Of a stretch of 64,000 bases of DNA, positions 8,058-17,668 are shown in pieces. The stretch covers positions 1-64,000 of the forward strand of contig NZ_JAOEIY010000005.1 in the NCBI RefSeq assembly GCF_025966695.1, given 5' to 3'. The stretch is from Stutzerimonas sp. S1. Lineage in GTDB: Bacteria; Pseudomonadota; Gammaproteobacteria; Pseudomonadales; Pseudomonadaceae. Positions within the stretch are counted from its first letter, which is position 1. Each line of letters opens with the position of its first letter. The notes beneath the pieces were generated by a model that was given only the letters and a program-made list of their open reading frames with translations, did no database searches and had not been told where the DNA came from. A program made the position numbers and the translations under genes.

Positions 8058-8678
8058 TCACTTGCGCTCGTTGATCTCCCGATACCAGGCAGGGTGGTGC
8101 TTGCGCGCCCAGGCGCGGCTCACCGTGCCGTAGAGCATCGAACCCATCGAGCCTTTCAGCCAGATCGCCGCGTAGATATGCACGATGATGCTGACGATCA
8201 GTACGAAGGCGGCCGCCGCGTGCAGTACGCTGGCCCAGCGCAGGGTGACGATGCCAAAGGCACTGGCGAAGTATTCGCGCCAGATGACGATGCCGCTGAG
8301 CAGCAGTACCAGCATGCAGAGGATCAGCGTCCAGAACAGTACCTTCTGCCCGGCGTTGTAGCGCCCGACCTCTGGTAGCCGGTCCTCGCGGTTATGCACC
8401 ACGTCGTTGATCTGCTTCAGCCACTGGCGATCCCTTGCCTCGATGCGGTTATGCGAGGCGAAGCGCAGCGCTAGTACCAGGAACAGCACGAACATCGCGA
8501 CCCCGATGAACGGATGCAGGATGCGCGTCCAGGTACCACCGCCGAACAGCCCGGACAGCCCGAACAGCGCCGGATGGAACAACGCCAGGCCCGACAGTGC
8601 GGCAAGCACGAAGAGAATGGCGACCGCCCAGTGATTCGATCGCTGGGACGGTGTGTAGCGTACGATTTCGTTTTTCAT
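8058..8678 (-). CDS. fdnI: Formate dehydrogenase-N gamma subunit (cytochrome b556)
   Basis: This is the membrane subunit that passes electrons from the Fe-S subunit to quinone. The 206-residue product has four hydrophobic segments (about 17-36, 54-72, 112-132, 149-172) and the haem-ligand histidines expected for the family (SNHW, ILHPFIG, VLHAAAAF, VSIIVHIY). The ATG at 8678 has AAGGAG 6 bases upstream. It follows fdnH in the fdnGHI order. Confidence 0.95.
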   Translation of the reverse strand: MKNEIVRYTPSQRSNHWAVAILFVLAALSGLALFHPALFGLSGLFGGGTWTRILHPFIGVAMFVLFLVLALRFASHNRIEARDRQWLKQINDVVHNREDRLPEVGRYNAGQKVLFWTLILCMLVLLLSGIVIWREYFASAFGIVTLRWASVLHAAAAFVLIVSIIVHIYAAIWLKGSMGSMLYGTVSRAWARKHHPAWYREINERK

Positions 8679-8738
8679 CGCTGGCTCCTTGAGCAGTCGG
8701 CATCCCGAAAAGCGGCCCTGCAGGCAGGGCCGCGGGCT

Positions 8739-9677
8739 TCAGGGGCGCGGCTCCTTCGGATCGACCACATGCACCGTCGGATCGACCTGGTGCACAACCG
8801 GTTCGCTGAGTTCGCCTTCGGACCCTTCCTCCACCCGCACCGGACCGACGCGCGTGTAATGGAAGAAGCCGGCCAGTACTGCGGCGCCCATGCCGAGCAG
8901 AGCCAGCGGTTTGGCGACCCCTTTCCACAGACTGACCAGCGGACTGATGGTCGGCTCGTCGGCGAGGCCGCTGTACAGCGATGGCTGGTCGGCGTGGTGC
9001 AGCACGTACATCACATGCGTACCGCCGACGCCGTCAGGGTCGTACAGCCCGGCCTGGTCGAAACCGCGTTCCTTGAGGTCGGCGATGCGCCCGGCGGCAT
9101 GTTCCTTCATGTCCTCCTTGCTGCCGAAGACGATCGCCCCGGTAGGGCAGGTCTTCACGCAGGCCGGCTCCAGCCCTACCGAGACGCGATCGGAGCAGAG
9201 CGTGCATTTGTAGGCTTTCTTGTCCTTCTCCGAGATGCGTGGGATGTCGAACGGGCAGCCGGTAATGCAGTAGCCGCAGCCGATGCACTTGTCCTGATTG
9301 AAGTCGACGATGCCGTTGGCGTACTTGATGATCGCCCCGGGCGCCGGGCAAGCCTTGAGGCAGCCCGGGTCGGCGCAGTGCATGCAGCCGTCCTTGCGGA
9401 TCAGCCATTCGAGGTTGCCGCTGTCGGGGTTCTCGTATTCGGCGAACTTCATCACCGTCCAGGATTCGGCAGTGAGGTCGATCGGGTTGTCGTAGGTCCC
9501 GGCGCTGGTGCCGACCTCGTCGCGCAGGTCGTTCCATTCCGAGCACGCTACCTGACAGGCCTTGCAGCCGATGCACTTGGAGGTGTCGATCAGTTTCGCC
9601 ACTTCGCCGATCTCGCGGATCGACGGCCGCTCGGTGGTCGTAGCGGAGCGGGCAATCACGTCTTGGGTAGCCATCAT
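8739..9677 (-). CDS. fdnH: Formate dehydrogenase-N beta subunit (4 x 4Fe-4S)
   Basis: The beta subunit carries electrons from the catalytic subunit to the cytochrome. The 312-residue product shows ferredoxin-like cysteine clusters in order: [11 protein letters not shown] (about 37-47), [24 protein letters not shown] and, after [18 protein letters not shown]-terminal hydrophobic anchor ([17 protein letters not shown]) holds it in the membrane on the periplasmic side. Its start overlaps the fdnG stop (ATGA at 9674-9677). Confidence 0.96.
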   Translation of the reverse strand: MMATQDVIARSATTTERPSIREIGEVAKLIDTSKCIGCKACQVACSEWNDLRDEVGTSAGTYDNPIDLTAESWTVMKFAEYENPDSGNLEWLIRKDGCMHCADPGCLKACPAPGAIIKYANGIVDFNQDKCIGCGYCITGCPFDIPRISEKDKKAYKCTLCSDRVSVGLEPACVKTCPTGAIVFGSKEDMKEHAAGRIADLKERGFDQAGLYDPDGVGGTHVMYVLHHADQPSLYSGLADEPTISPLVSLWKGVAKPLALLGMGAAVLAGFFHYTRVGPVRVEEGSEGELSEPVVHQVDPTVHVVDPKEPRP

Positions 9678-12600
9678 GCCTTCTCCACGTTGACCAGGAA
9701 CGACTTGAACTCCGGCGTCTGGGTATTCGCATCACCCACGAACGGCGTCAGGGTGTTGGTTAGATAACCGTTACGCGCCACCCCGGCGAAGCCCCAGTGC
9801 AGTGGAATGCCGACGTGGTGCACCGTCTTGCCATCGACGGTCAGCGGTTTGATGCGCTTGGTTACCACCGCCACTGCCTTGATATAGCCGCGATTGGACG
9901 ACACCTTGACCCGCTCGCCGGCGACGATGCCGAGCTCCTTGGCCAGCGCCTCGCCGATCTCGACGAACTGCTCGGGCTGGGTAATCGCGTTGAGCCGGCA
10001 GTGCTTGGTCCAGAAGTGGAAGTGCTCGGTGAGGCGGTAGGTGGTCGCCGCGTAGGGGAATTCCTCCGCGGTGCCGAACAGCTCCATGTCGTTCTTGAAT
10101 ACCCGCGCAGCCGGGTTGCTGACCGCCTGCGGATTGTCCGGGTGCATGGGGTTGCGCCCGATCGGCGTCTCGAACGGCTCATAGTGTTCGGGGAATGGCC
10201 CCTCGTTCATCTTGTCCACGGCGAACAGTCGTGCCACGCCTTCCGGGTTCATGATGAACGGGTTCATGCCGGCTTCCGGTGGCGAGTCGACCTTGAAGTC
10301 GGGCACGTCGGTGCCGCCCCAGGCTTTGCCGTTCCACCAGACCAGCCGCTTCTTCTCCGGGTCCCACGGCTTGCCGGATACATCCGCCGAGGCGCGGTTA
10401 TAGAGAATCCGCCGGTTGGCCGGCCAGGACCACGCCCAGCCGAGGGTCTGACCCATGCCGTAAGGATCGGCATTGTCGCGCCGCGCCATCTGATTGCCGG
10501 CCTGGGTCCAGGCACCGCTGAAGATCCAGCAACCACAGGCAGTGGAGCCATCGGCGCGCAGCTGGGCGAAGCCGGCCAGCTGTTCGCCGGCCTTGGCCAG
10601 CGTTGCGCCGGTAGTCGGATCCGTCACGTCCGCCAGCGCCTTGCCGCTGAATTCGCGGGCGATTTCTTCCGGGCTTGGCTCTTCGGGGCGCAGATAGGAC
10701 CAGTCGATGTTCAGCAACGGTTCGGCGTAGGCGCCGCCGTCCTTCCGATACATCGCACGCAGACGATGGAACAGCCCGCCCATGATCGCTATGTCGGTAC
10801 GCGCCTGCCCCGGCGGCTCGGCGGCTTTCCAGTGCCATTGCAGCCAGCGTCCGCTGTTGACCAGCGAGCCGTCCTCCTCGGCGAAGCAGGTGGTCGGCAG
10901 ACGGAACACGGTGGTCTGGATGCTGGCGGTGTCGACATCGTTGTACTCGCCGGCGTTGCGCCAGAACTCCGAGGTTTCGGTGGCCAGCGGGTCCATGATC
11001 ACCAGGAACTTCAGCTTGGCCAGGGCCGCGCTGACCTTGGCCTTGTTGGGGAACGAGGCGATCGGGTTGAAGCCCTGGCAGAAGTAACCGTTGACCTGGC
11101 CCTGATACATCATGTCGAAGTACTTGAGCACGTCGTAGCCGGGAATATCCAGCTTCGGCAGCCAGTGGAAACCCCAGTCATTCTCGGCGGTGGCGTTCTT
11201 GCCGTACCAGGCCTTCATCAGGCTGACGTGGAACTTCTCGTAGTTCTGCCAGTAGGACAGTTGCCCGGGCCGGATCGGCTTGGCGGTGCGCTTGGTGATG
11301 TACGCGGCATAGTCCTGTTCCATTTCCTGCGGCACGGTCAGGTAGCCCGGCAGCAGGTTGGACAGCAGGCCGAGGTCGGTCAGGCCCTGGATGTTGGAGT
11401 GCCCGCGCAGGGCATTCATGCCGCCGCCGGGCATGCCGATGTTGCCCAGCAGCAGCTGAACCATCGCGCCGGTACGGATCATCTGTGAGCCGATCGAATG
11501 CTGGGTCCAGCCCAGCGCGTACATGACGGTCATGGCCTTGCCGGGCGCGGATGTCTCGGCAATGGTCTGCCAGACCTGCAACATCTTGTCCTGCGGTGTG
11601 CCGCAGATGTTGCTGACCACTTCCGGGGTGTAGCGGCTGTAGTGCTGCTTGAGCAGCTGGAACACGCAGCGCGGGTGCTGCAGGGTCGGGTCGACCTTGG
11701 CGAAGCCCTGCTCGTCCAGTTCGTAGCCCCAGGCCGACTTGTCCGGGTAGCTGCGCTTGTCCGCATCGTAGTCGTTGAACAGGCCGTTCTCGAAGCCGAA
11801 GCCTTCTTTGACGATGAAGGAGACGTCGGTGTAGTTGCGCACGTACTCGTGCTGGATCTTGTCGTTTTCCAGCAGGTAGTTGATCAGCCCGCCGAGGAAG
11901 GCGATGTCGGTGCCGGTACGGATCGGCGCATAGAGGTCGGCCACCGAGGCCGAACGGGTAAAGCGCGGATCGACCACCACCAGCTTGGCCTTGTTGTGGG
12001 CCTTGGCTTCGGTCACCCATTTGAACCCGCACGGATGCGCTTCGGCGGCATTACCGCCCATGATCAGGACCAGGTCCGCATTCTTGATGTCGGACCAGTG
12101 GTTGGTCATGGCGCCGCGGCCAAACGTCGGGGCAAGACTTGCCACCGTCGGGCCGTGTCAGACACGTGCTTGGTTATCGAATGCCAGGATGCCGAGTGAG
12201 CGTACTACCTTGTGGGTGATGTAGCCGGCCTCGTTGGAGGATGCCGAGGCGGCGAGGAATCCGGTGGTCAGCCAGCGATTGACGATCTGGCCCTTGTCGT
12301 TGCGTTCGACGAAATTGGCGTCACGATCTTCCTTGACCAGCTTGGCGATGCGATCGAGGGCTTCGTCCCATTCGATGCGCTTCCACTCGTTGCTGCCGGC
12401 TTCGCGGACCTCGGGGTACTTCAGCCGGTTCGGGCTGTGGACGAAGTCCAGCAGACCGGCGCCTTTCGGGCAGAGCGTGCCGCGGTTGACCGGATGATCG
12501 GCGTCGCCCTCGATGTGGATGATCTCCTGGGTGACGTTCAGGCCCCCGCTGCCCTGGCTGTACATGATCAGGCCGCAACCGACCGAGCAGTAGGGGCAGG

Positions 12601-12748
12601 TGTTGCGCGTTTCCCGTGTGTTGGTCAATTTGAAATGCCGGATCGACTCGGCATACGCCGTCGGCGGGGCCATGCCCAATGCCGCCATGCTCGACGCCCC
12701 AAGGCCCACACCGCAGACCTTGAAGAACTGTCGACGGTTCATGTCCAT
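9674..12748 (-). CDS. fdnG: Selenocysteine-containing formate dehydrogenase-N alpha subunit
   Basis: This periplasmic molybdenum bis-MGD enzyme oxidises formate to CO2. The open frame is continuous except for one TGA at 12158-12160, codon 197, in the context [14 protein letters not shown], exactly where FdnG has selenocysteine. The full protein is 1024 residues including Sec. The N-terminus has a Tat signal ([10 protein letters not shown]) and then the 4Fe-4S motif [11 protein letters not shown] chose ATG 12748 because GAAGGAG lies about 7 bases upstream; the open frame further upstream lacks a ribosome site. It heads the operon fdnGHI-fdhE-selAB. Annotation pipelines may split it into two frames at the UGA. 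Confidence 0.97.
12110..12160 (-). promoter_or_regulatory. SECIS element of fdnG with the Sec UGA codon
   Basis: Directly after the UGA on the minus strand the sequence can fold into the bacterial SECIS hairpin. The apical part GGCAAG-TC-TTGCC lies about 17 bases after the UGA, with lower-stem segments CCCGACGG and CCCGACG on either side. It closely resembles the E. coli fdnG element as I remember it. SelB (window gene) should bind this loop. Confidence 0.85.
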
Positions 12749-12926
12749 CGCTGTTCTCCTTCTTACCAGGCTGGAACGCCGATGCATTGCCGGCGTCTGT
12801 TAAGCAGCTTAGCCAAGCTTCAGAAAAGTGAAGGATTAATGCAGCGTTTCGCTGCGCGACTTGGGCAGCGGAGCACCTTGCCCGTCGTGCACCTGGCGAT
12901 GGGCGGGTAAGAGCCGGTCTTGGTGT

Positions 12927-13763
12927 TCAGGCGTTGTTCGCCTCGGATAGCTGGCTTTTCCACTCCCGAGGCGAGAGTCCGGCTTGCGCCTTGAACGCGC
13001 GGGAGAGCGCGGCTTCGCTGCCGTAGCCAACCTCGGTCGCGATCATCTTCAGGGAGCGTCCGCGGCGCAGGGCTTTCTGCGTCAGCCGCACGCGCCAGCC
13101 CTGCAGATACTGTCCCGGCGTGACACCGACCGTCTCGCGGAAGGTTGTGGCGAACGCGCTGCGCGACATCCCGGCAACGCCGGCAAGCTCTTCAAGCGTC
13201 CATTCCTTTGCGGGCGCCTCATGCATCGCCACCAGTGCATTGCGCAGGCGAGGATGCGCCAGTCCGGACAGCAGTCCGCCATTCACTTCGCCGCTTTCCA
13301 TCAATTGGCGCAAGACCTGAATCATCACCACCTCGAGCAGGCGTTCGACCAGCGCCACCCGTCCGCAGCGCTGTTCGAAGGCTTCCTCGAACAGCAGCGA
13401 AAGGATCGGCTCGGCACCCCATACCTGGTCCAGCGGCAGGCAGACCAGATCGGCCAGCGCCGAGGCAATCGGGTTACTGGTGCCGCCCTCGAACGCCAGG
13501 TTCGCGCAGACCATGTCCACCTCACAGCCGGGCGCGGTGATGAAACGGTGGGTCAGCGGCCGCGGGAACAGCAGCAGGCTCGGTTGCGTGACGTGCAGTG
13601 TCTCCCGGCCGTAGCGGACCTCCACCTCACCGCGGCGAATCAGGTGCAGCTGCCCGTGCACGCCATCGCTCTGCAGGGTGTTGATGCCGCACAGCGGCCC
13701 GGTATTGAACACCTGGGCACGCATCGGGAAGTGCGTCATCAGTGCGGCTAGCCGGTCGGCCAT
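12927..13763 (-). CDS. AraC-family transcriptional regulator
   Basis: The 278-residue product has an N-terminal cupin-like ligand domain (about 1-165, with the GQLHLIRRGEVEVRY strand) and a C-terminal AraC double helix-turn-helix (about 180-275; WTLEELAGVAGMSRSAFATTFRETVGVTPGQYLQGWRVR ends the first half). The start is ATG 13763, with AGGAG 7 bases upstream; a TTG at 13781 would place the ribosome site inside the gene. It diverges from an Ohr/OsmC gene and a hydrolase gene, a grouping often seen with this AraC subfamily, so it probably controls them. Confidence 0.85.
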   Translation of the reverse strand: MADRLAALMTHFPMRAQVFNTGPLCGINTLQSDGVHGQLHLIRRGEVEVRYGRETLHVTQPSLLLFPRPLTHRFITAPGCEVDMVCANLAFEGGTSNPIASALADLVCLPLDQVWGAEPILSLLFEEAFEQRCGRVALVERLLEVVMIQVLRQLMESGEVNGGLLSGLAHPRLRNALVAMHEAPAKEWTLEELAGVAGMSRSAFATTFRETVGVTPGQYLQGWRVRLTQKALRRGRSLKMIATEVGYGSEAALSRAFKAQAGLSPREWKSQLSEANNA

Positions 13764-13881
13764 CTTCGTACTCCTGATCAAGTTATACGGATTTTACGTC
13801 ACCAATAGTTCTCCTTGGTGAGCAGAATAGTTCTCACCGGGCAACAACGCCCTGGCCTACCAGCAGAACAGGAACGAAGCC

Positions 13882-14310
13882 ATGTCCATCGAGAAGATCC
13901 TCTATACCGCTACTGCCACCGCCACAGGCGGCCGCGAAGGCCGCGCCACTTCGTCCAACCAGGCGCTCGACGTGCAGCTGTCCACGCCGCGAGAGCTGGG
14001 CGGTGCCGGTGGTGCCGGGACCAACCCCGAGCAGTTGTTCGCCGCCGGTTATTCGGCCTGCTTTCTCGGTGCGCTGAAGTTCGTCGCCGGCAAGCAGAAG
14101 GTCGCCCTGCCGGCGGATACCCGCGTCACCGGCAAGGTCGGCATCGGCCAGATTCCCACCGGCTTCGGCATCGAGGCCGAGTTGACCATCAGCGCGCCCG
14201 GCATCGCCCGTGACGTGCTGCAGGCGCTGGTCGAGCAGGCTCACGTGGTCTGCCCCTACTCCAACGCCACCCGCGGAAACATCGACGTGACGCTGATCAT
14301 CGCCGACTGA
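13882..14310 (+). CDS. Organic hydroperoxide resistance protein (Ohr/OsmC family)
   Basis: The 142-residue product is a thiol peroxidase that reduces organic hydroperoxides. It has the two family cysteines, one in [12 protein letters not shown] (about residue 60) and one in [11 protein letters not shown] (about residue 124), and the [14 protein letters not shown] segment typical of Ohr. Length is normal. It is followed after 38 bases by a secreted hydrolase gene and is divergent from an AraC regulator. Whether it is redox-regulated in the manner of OhrR cannot be seen, since no MarR gene is nearby. Confidence 0.9.
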   Translation: MSIEKILYTATATATGGREGRATSSNQALDVQLSTPRELGGAGGAGTNPEQLFAAGYSACFLGALKFVAGKQKVALPADTRVTGKVGIGQIPTGFGIEAELTISAPGIARDVLQALVEQAHVVCPYSNATRGNIDVTLIIAD

Positions 14311-14348
14311 GCCTGACTGACCACCCTTTCGAACAGGAGACCCATGCC

Positions 14349-15299
14349 ATGAACCTCATTACCCGCACCTTCGCCATCAGTCTGCTGGCCCTCGCGCTGC
14401 AACCCACCTTCGCTGCCCAGGCCGCGCAACCGGCGAAGTCCGGCAGCACCGCCGTCGCCGCTCAGACCGCCAGCACCATTACCATCGCCGATGGCGTGCA
14501 GCTCTACTACAAGGACTGGGGCCCGAAGGACGGCCCGGTGGTCACCTTCAGCCACGGCTGGCCACTCAGCTCGGATAGCTGGGAGTCGCAGATGCTGTTT
14601 CTTGCCTCGCAGGGCTATCGCGTGGTCGCCCATGACCGCCGCGGTCACGGTCGTTCCAGCCAGCCGTGGGAAGGCAACGATATGAATCACTACGCCGACG
14701 ACTTGGCCGCGGTGATCGAAGCGCTCGACCTGAAGGACGTCACCCTGGTGGGCTTCTCCACTGGTGGCGGCGAGGTGGCCCGCTACATCGGCCGCCACGG
14801 CACCAGGCGGGTGAAGAAGGCCGTGCTGGTCAGCGCCGTGCCGCCGATGATGCTGAAGACCGCGGATAACCCGGGCGGCCTGCCGCTGGAAGTGTTCGAC
14901 GGCATCCGCAAGGCTTCGCTGGAAGACCGCGCGCAGTTGTATCTGGACCTGGCTTCCGGCCCGTTCTACGGCTTCAACCGTCCGGGCGCCAAGGTGTCCC
15001 AGGGGCTGATCGACAACTGGCGGGCCCAGGGCATGCAGGCCGGGCACAAGAACACCTACGACTCCATCGCCGCGTTCTCGGCCACCGATTTCCGCGAGGA
15101 CCTGAAGAAGTTCGACGTGCCGACGCTGGTGATCCACGGCGACGATGACCAGATCGTGCCGCTGGAGAGCTCCGGCAAGGCCTCTGCCGCTCTGATCAAG
15201 GACGCGCAACTGATCGTCTATCCCGGTGCGCCGCACGGCCTGACCGACACCCACAAGGAGCGCTTCAATCAGGACCTGCTGGATTTCCTCAGGAAATGA
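14349..15299 (+). CDS. Secreted alpha/beta hydrolase (non-haem chloroperoxidase-like)
   Basis: The 316-residue product has a Sec signal peptide (about 1-26, ending TFAAQA) and then a complete alpha/beta-hydrolase domain. The oxyanion motif is [11 protein letters not shown], the nucleophile elbow is [10 protein letters not shown] (Ser about residue 139), the acid is in [10 protein letters not shown] and the histidine in [10 protein letters not shown]. The W-P-L oxyanion and GFSTGGGE elbow match the cofactor-free haloperoxidase/esterase group. The export signal is notable because most members are cytoplasmic. The gene shares a likely operon with the Ohr gene. Confidence 0.88.
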   Translation: MNLITRTFAISLLALALQPTFAAQAAQPAKSGSTAVAAQTASTITIADGVQLYYKDWGPKDGPVVTFSHGWPLSSDSWESQMLFLASQGYRVVAHDRRGHGRSSQPWEGNDMNHYADDLAAVIEALDLKDVTLVGFSTGGGEVARYIGRHGTRRVKKAVLVSAVPPMMLKTADNPGGLPLEVFDGIRKASLEDRAQLYLDLASGPFYGFNRPGAKVSQGLIDNWRAQGMQAGHKNTYDSIAAFSATDFREDLKKFDVPTLVIHGDDDQIVPLESSGKASAALIKDAQLIVYPGAPHGLTDTHKERFNQDLLDFLRK

Positions 15300-15317
15300 T
15301 CGGAATGTGTCGTTGCG

Positions 15318-15350
15318 CCGGCCGCGGTTAGCTCCGCGGCCGGTTTTTTT
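15318..15350 (+). terminator. Rho-independent terminator after the hydrolase gene
   Basis: A perfect 10-bp GC stem (CCGGCCGCGG/CCGCGGCCGG) with a 6-base loop is followed by seven T residues. Confidence 0.95.
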
Positions 15351-15390
15351 GCCGCTGCAAAAGTGGTCGTGCCGATGCCGAGGCAGAAAC

Positions 15391-15411
15391 GAAAAACCCC
15401 GCCGGGCGGGG
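15391..15411 (-). terminator. Rho-independent terminator after the Tim44-like gene
   Basis: On the minus strand a CCCCGC/GCGGGG stem with a tiny loop is followed by TTTTT. It lies 53 bases past the stop of the gene at 15464 and faces the hydrolase terminator. Confidence 0.9.
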
Positions 15412-15463
15412 TCTTCGTGGCCTGTCCGGAGGCAGGCCGGTGTGGGTTCCGGAACGACGCCGA

Positions 15464-16306
15464 TCAGGCGTTCTGGCGGATACCGGCCACCAGCCAGGGC
15501 TGGTTCTCGCCCTGCACACGCTCCATGCGCCAGCTCTCGCTGAAGGGCTCGCCCTGGTCGAAGCGAGAAGTCTTGGCCACGCCGCTGAAGGTCAGAGTCG
15601 CGGTGGTCTTCTCGGCGTTGTCGTCGACGCCGTCGAGCTGGATCTGCAGATCGTCGATGTAGGTCGACTGATAGGCATCACCGATCTCGGCGCGTTCCTG
15701 CTTGAGGAAACCCAGCAGCTGCGGGGTGACGAACTCGGCGATCTTGTCCATCTCGTTGGCGTCCCAGTGCTGCTGCAGCGAGAGGAAGTGCTCGCGCGCC
15801 GCGGCGACGAAGCTCTGCTCGTTGAACCACGCCGGGGCGTTGATCACCGGAGCGGCGGCGGCCGGGGCGGCGCTGCCACCGAAGATGGAGGTCGCGGGTT
15901 GCTGCGGCATCTCGCGCTGCATTGGCGCGTGACCGGCCATGGCCGGTTGCTGCTGGCGGCGACGGGCAGCGAGGAAGCGGAACAGCAGGAACGCGATCAG
16001 GCCGAAGATCAGGATATCCATGAACTGGATGCCTTCGAAGCCATCGCCCATGAACATCGAGGCGAGCAGGCCGCCGGCGGCCAGACCGGCCAGCGGGCCG
16101 AGCCAGCGCGAGGCGCCGCTGGCGGCAGCGGGCGTCTGACGGCCAGCCTGATTCGGTGCGGCCTGGGTCTGCTGGGGCGCCTGGCGGGTCTGGTGGCTGG
16201 GCGCCGAGCCGAAGCTCTTGCCGCCGCCAAAGCGCTTGGCGTGGGCGTCCAGCGCGAAGGTCAGGCTGATACACAGCGCCATGAAAATGCTAAGCACACG
16301 TTGCAT
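15464..16306 (-). CDS. Tim44-like domain protein
   Basis: The 280-residue product has a signal peptide (about 1-23, LTFALDAHA), a Gly/Ser/Gln-rich low-complexity stretch (KRFGGGKSFG), two short hydrophobic segments (about 70-86 and 95-112, FMDILIFGLIAFLLFRFL) and a C-terminal Tim44-like domain (about 145-278) with the family's FVAAAREHFLSLQQHWDANEMDKI helix and a beta-sheet NTF2-like fold. The role of bacterial members is unclear. It is a single-gene unit with its own terminator. Confidence 0.9.
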   Translation of the reverse strand: MQRVLSIFMALCISLTFALDAHAKRFGGGKSFGSAPSHQTRQAPQQTQAAPNQAGRQTPAAASGASRWLGPLAGLAAGGLLASMFMGDGFEGIQFMDILIFGLIAFLLFRFLAARRRQQQPAMAGHAPMQREMPQQPATSIFGGSAAPAAAAPVINAPAWFNEQSFVAAAREHFLSLQQHWDANEMDKIAEFVTPQLLGFLKQERAEIGDAYQSTYIDDLQIQLDGVDDNAEKTTATLTFSGVAKTSRFDQGEPFSESWRMERVQGENQPWLVAGIRQNA

Positions 16307-16491
16307 TGAGTGTTCCCGCTTGAATTAAGTGGAGGTACGCGCGCCATCCTGCCGAGCCAGGCAAGGGTTGGCGAGGGGCAGTATGTTACGAGCTTTTGCT
16401 TGCGACCGTTGGTCGCGTCCGGTCAGGTCGACCAAGAATCGGCTGGCCCTGATCGGCGCGCGGTCCCCGGCGGCTCCGCGCGCACGGCAGG

Positions 16492-17595
16492 TCAACGCCA
16501 GTTGTACAGTTCCTTCTCGGAAATCTCGTGCATCGGCTTGACCTGCGCCTGGAAGGCTTTCATCGACGCCCAGATGCGGCCGTTCAGTTCGCTTTGCGCG
16601 GCCAGCTCGCCGAGCACCAGCTCCGACTGCTCCTGCATGGCGCCGAGCACTTCGTCAGGGAAGCGCTTGAGCTCGACGCCCTGCTGCTTGAGCTGATCCA
16701 GCGCCAGAGCGTTGTTGTAGACGTAGTCGTCGAGCATGTCGCGGCTGGCCGCGCGGGTCGCCTCGGTGAGGATCGCCTGCAGATCCTCGGGCAGGGTGTC
16801 GAGCGCCTTCTGGTTGACCAGCAGTTCGAGCACCGCCTGCGGCTCCTGCCAGCCCGGGTAGTAGTAGTACTTGGCGGCCTTGTGCAGGCCGAAGGCCAGG
16901 TCGTTGTACGGGCTGACCCAGTCGGTGGCGTCGATGGCGCCGGTCTGCAGCGCGGTGAACACCTCGCCGCCAGGCAGGTTCACGGTGGTCGCGCCGAGAC
17001 GAGTCAGCACTTCGCCGCCGAGGCCCGGCATGCGGATCTTCAGCCCCTTGAGGTCGTCCAGCGAATTGATTTCCTTGTTGTACCAGCCGCCCATCTGCAT
17101 GCCGGTGTTGCCGACCACCATCGGCTTCACGCCGAAGGGGGCGTAGGCCTCGTCCCAGAACTTCTGGCCTTCGCCCTTGCTCAGCCAGGCGTTCATCTCG
17201 ATGGCCGACAGGCCGAACGGCACGGAGGTGAAGAACTGCGCGGTGGGCACCTTGCCTTTCCAGTAGTAGGCAGCGCCATGGCCCAGTTCGGCGGTGCCAC
17301 GGGAGACGGCATCGAACACTTCCAGCGCCGGCACCAGTTCGCCGGCGGCGTAGACCTTGATGGTCAGGCGACCGTCACTCATCACCTTGACCCGCTCGGC
17401 CAGGCGTTCGGCGGCGGTGCCCAGGCCCGGGTAGTTCTTCGGCCAGGCGGTAACCATCTTCCAGGTGTAGGTCTTGGCCGGTTCGCTGGCGGCCTGCTGG
17501 CCGGAGGTTTCGACTTTGTTGTCGTCATTGCAACCGGCGAGGCCGAGGGTGGCAAGCAAGGCAGCGGCAGCACCGAACAGATGGCGGCGTTTCAT
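16492..17595 (-). CDS. TRAP transporter substrate-binding lipoprotein (DctP/TakP-like)
   Basis: The 367-residue product binds an organic acid, probably a 2-oxo acid by similarity to the TakP group. Evidence is the opening TWKMVTAWPKNYPGLGTAAERLAE, the YYWKGKVPTAQFFTSVPFG loop, and the LKGLKIRMPGLGGEVLTRLGA motif with the carboxylate-binding Arg. I chose ATG 17595 (AAGGAAA upstream). The signal has both a twin-arginine-like start (MKRRHLFG) and a lipobox (LAGC), so it is probably an exported lipoprotein. No DctQ or DctM membrane genes adjoin it, so it is an orphan binding protein here. Confidence 0.9.
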   Translation of the reverse strand: MKRRHLFGAAAALLATLGLAGCNDDNKVETSGQQAASEPAKTYTWKMVTAWPKNYPGLGTAAERLAERVKVMSDGRLTIKVYAAGELVPALEVFDAVSRGTAELGHGAAYYWKGKVPTAQFFTSVPFGLSAIEMNAWLSKGEGQKFWDEAYAPFGVKPMVVGNTGMQMGGWYNKEINSLDDLKGLKIRMPGLGGEVLTRLGATTVNLPGGEVFTALQTGAIDATDWVSPYNDLAFGLHKAAKYYYYPGWQEPQAVLELLVNQKALDTLPEDLQAILTEATRAASRDMLDDYVYNNALALDQLKQQGVELKRFPDEVLGAMQEQSELVLGELAAQSELNGRIWASMKAFQAQVKPMHEISEKELYNWR

Positions 17596-17668
17596 GGGGC
17601 AATTTCCTTGGAAGATTCTTCTTATAGGAATGGCTTGTTGGTATGACGGGTTGACGTTAGCGTCAGCC

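Noticed and set aside
8514..9767. Long plus-strand open frame opposite fdnH
   Set aside because: It lacks a ribosome site and motifs and covers the well-supported ferredoxin-like fdnH.
9674..12787. Apparent frameshifted or pseudogenised formate dehydrogenase (two frames)
   Set aside because: The interrupting codon is a UGA at the exact selenocysteine position with a SECIS hairpin behind it, and both parts are in the same frame.
12788..12926. Possible small gene between fdnG and the AraC gene
   Set aside because: No frame with a start, ribosome site and sensible composition was found; it probably holds the fdn promoter.
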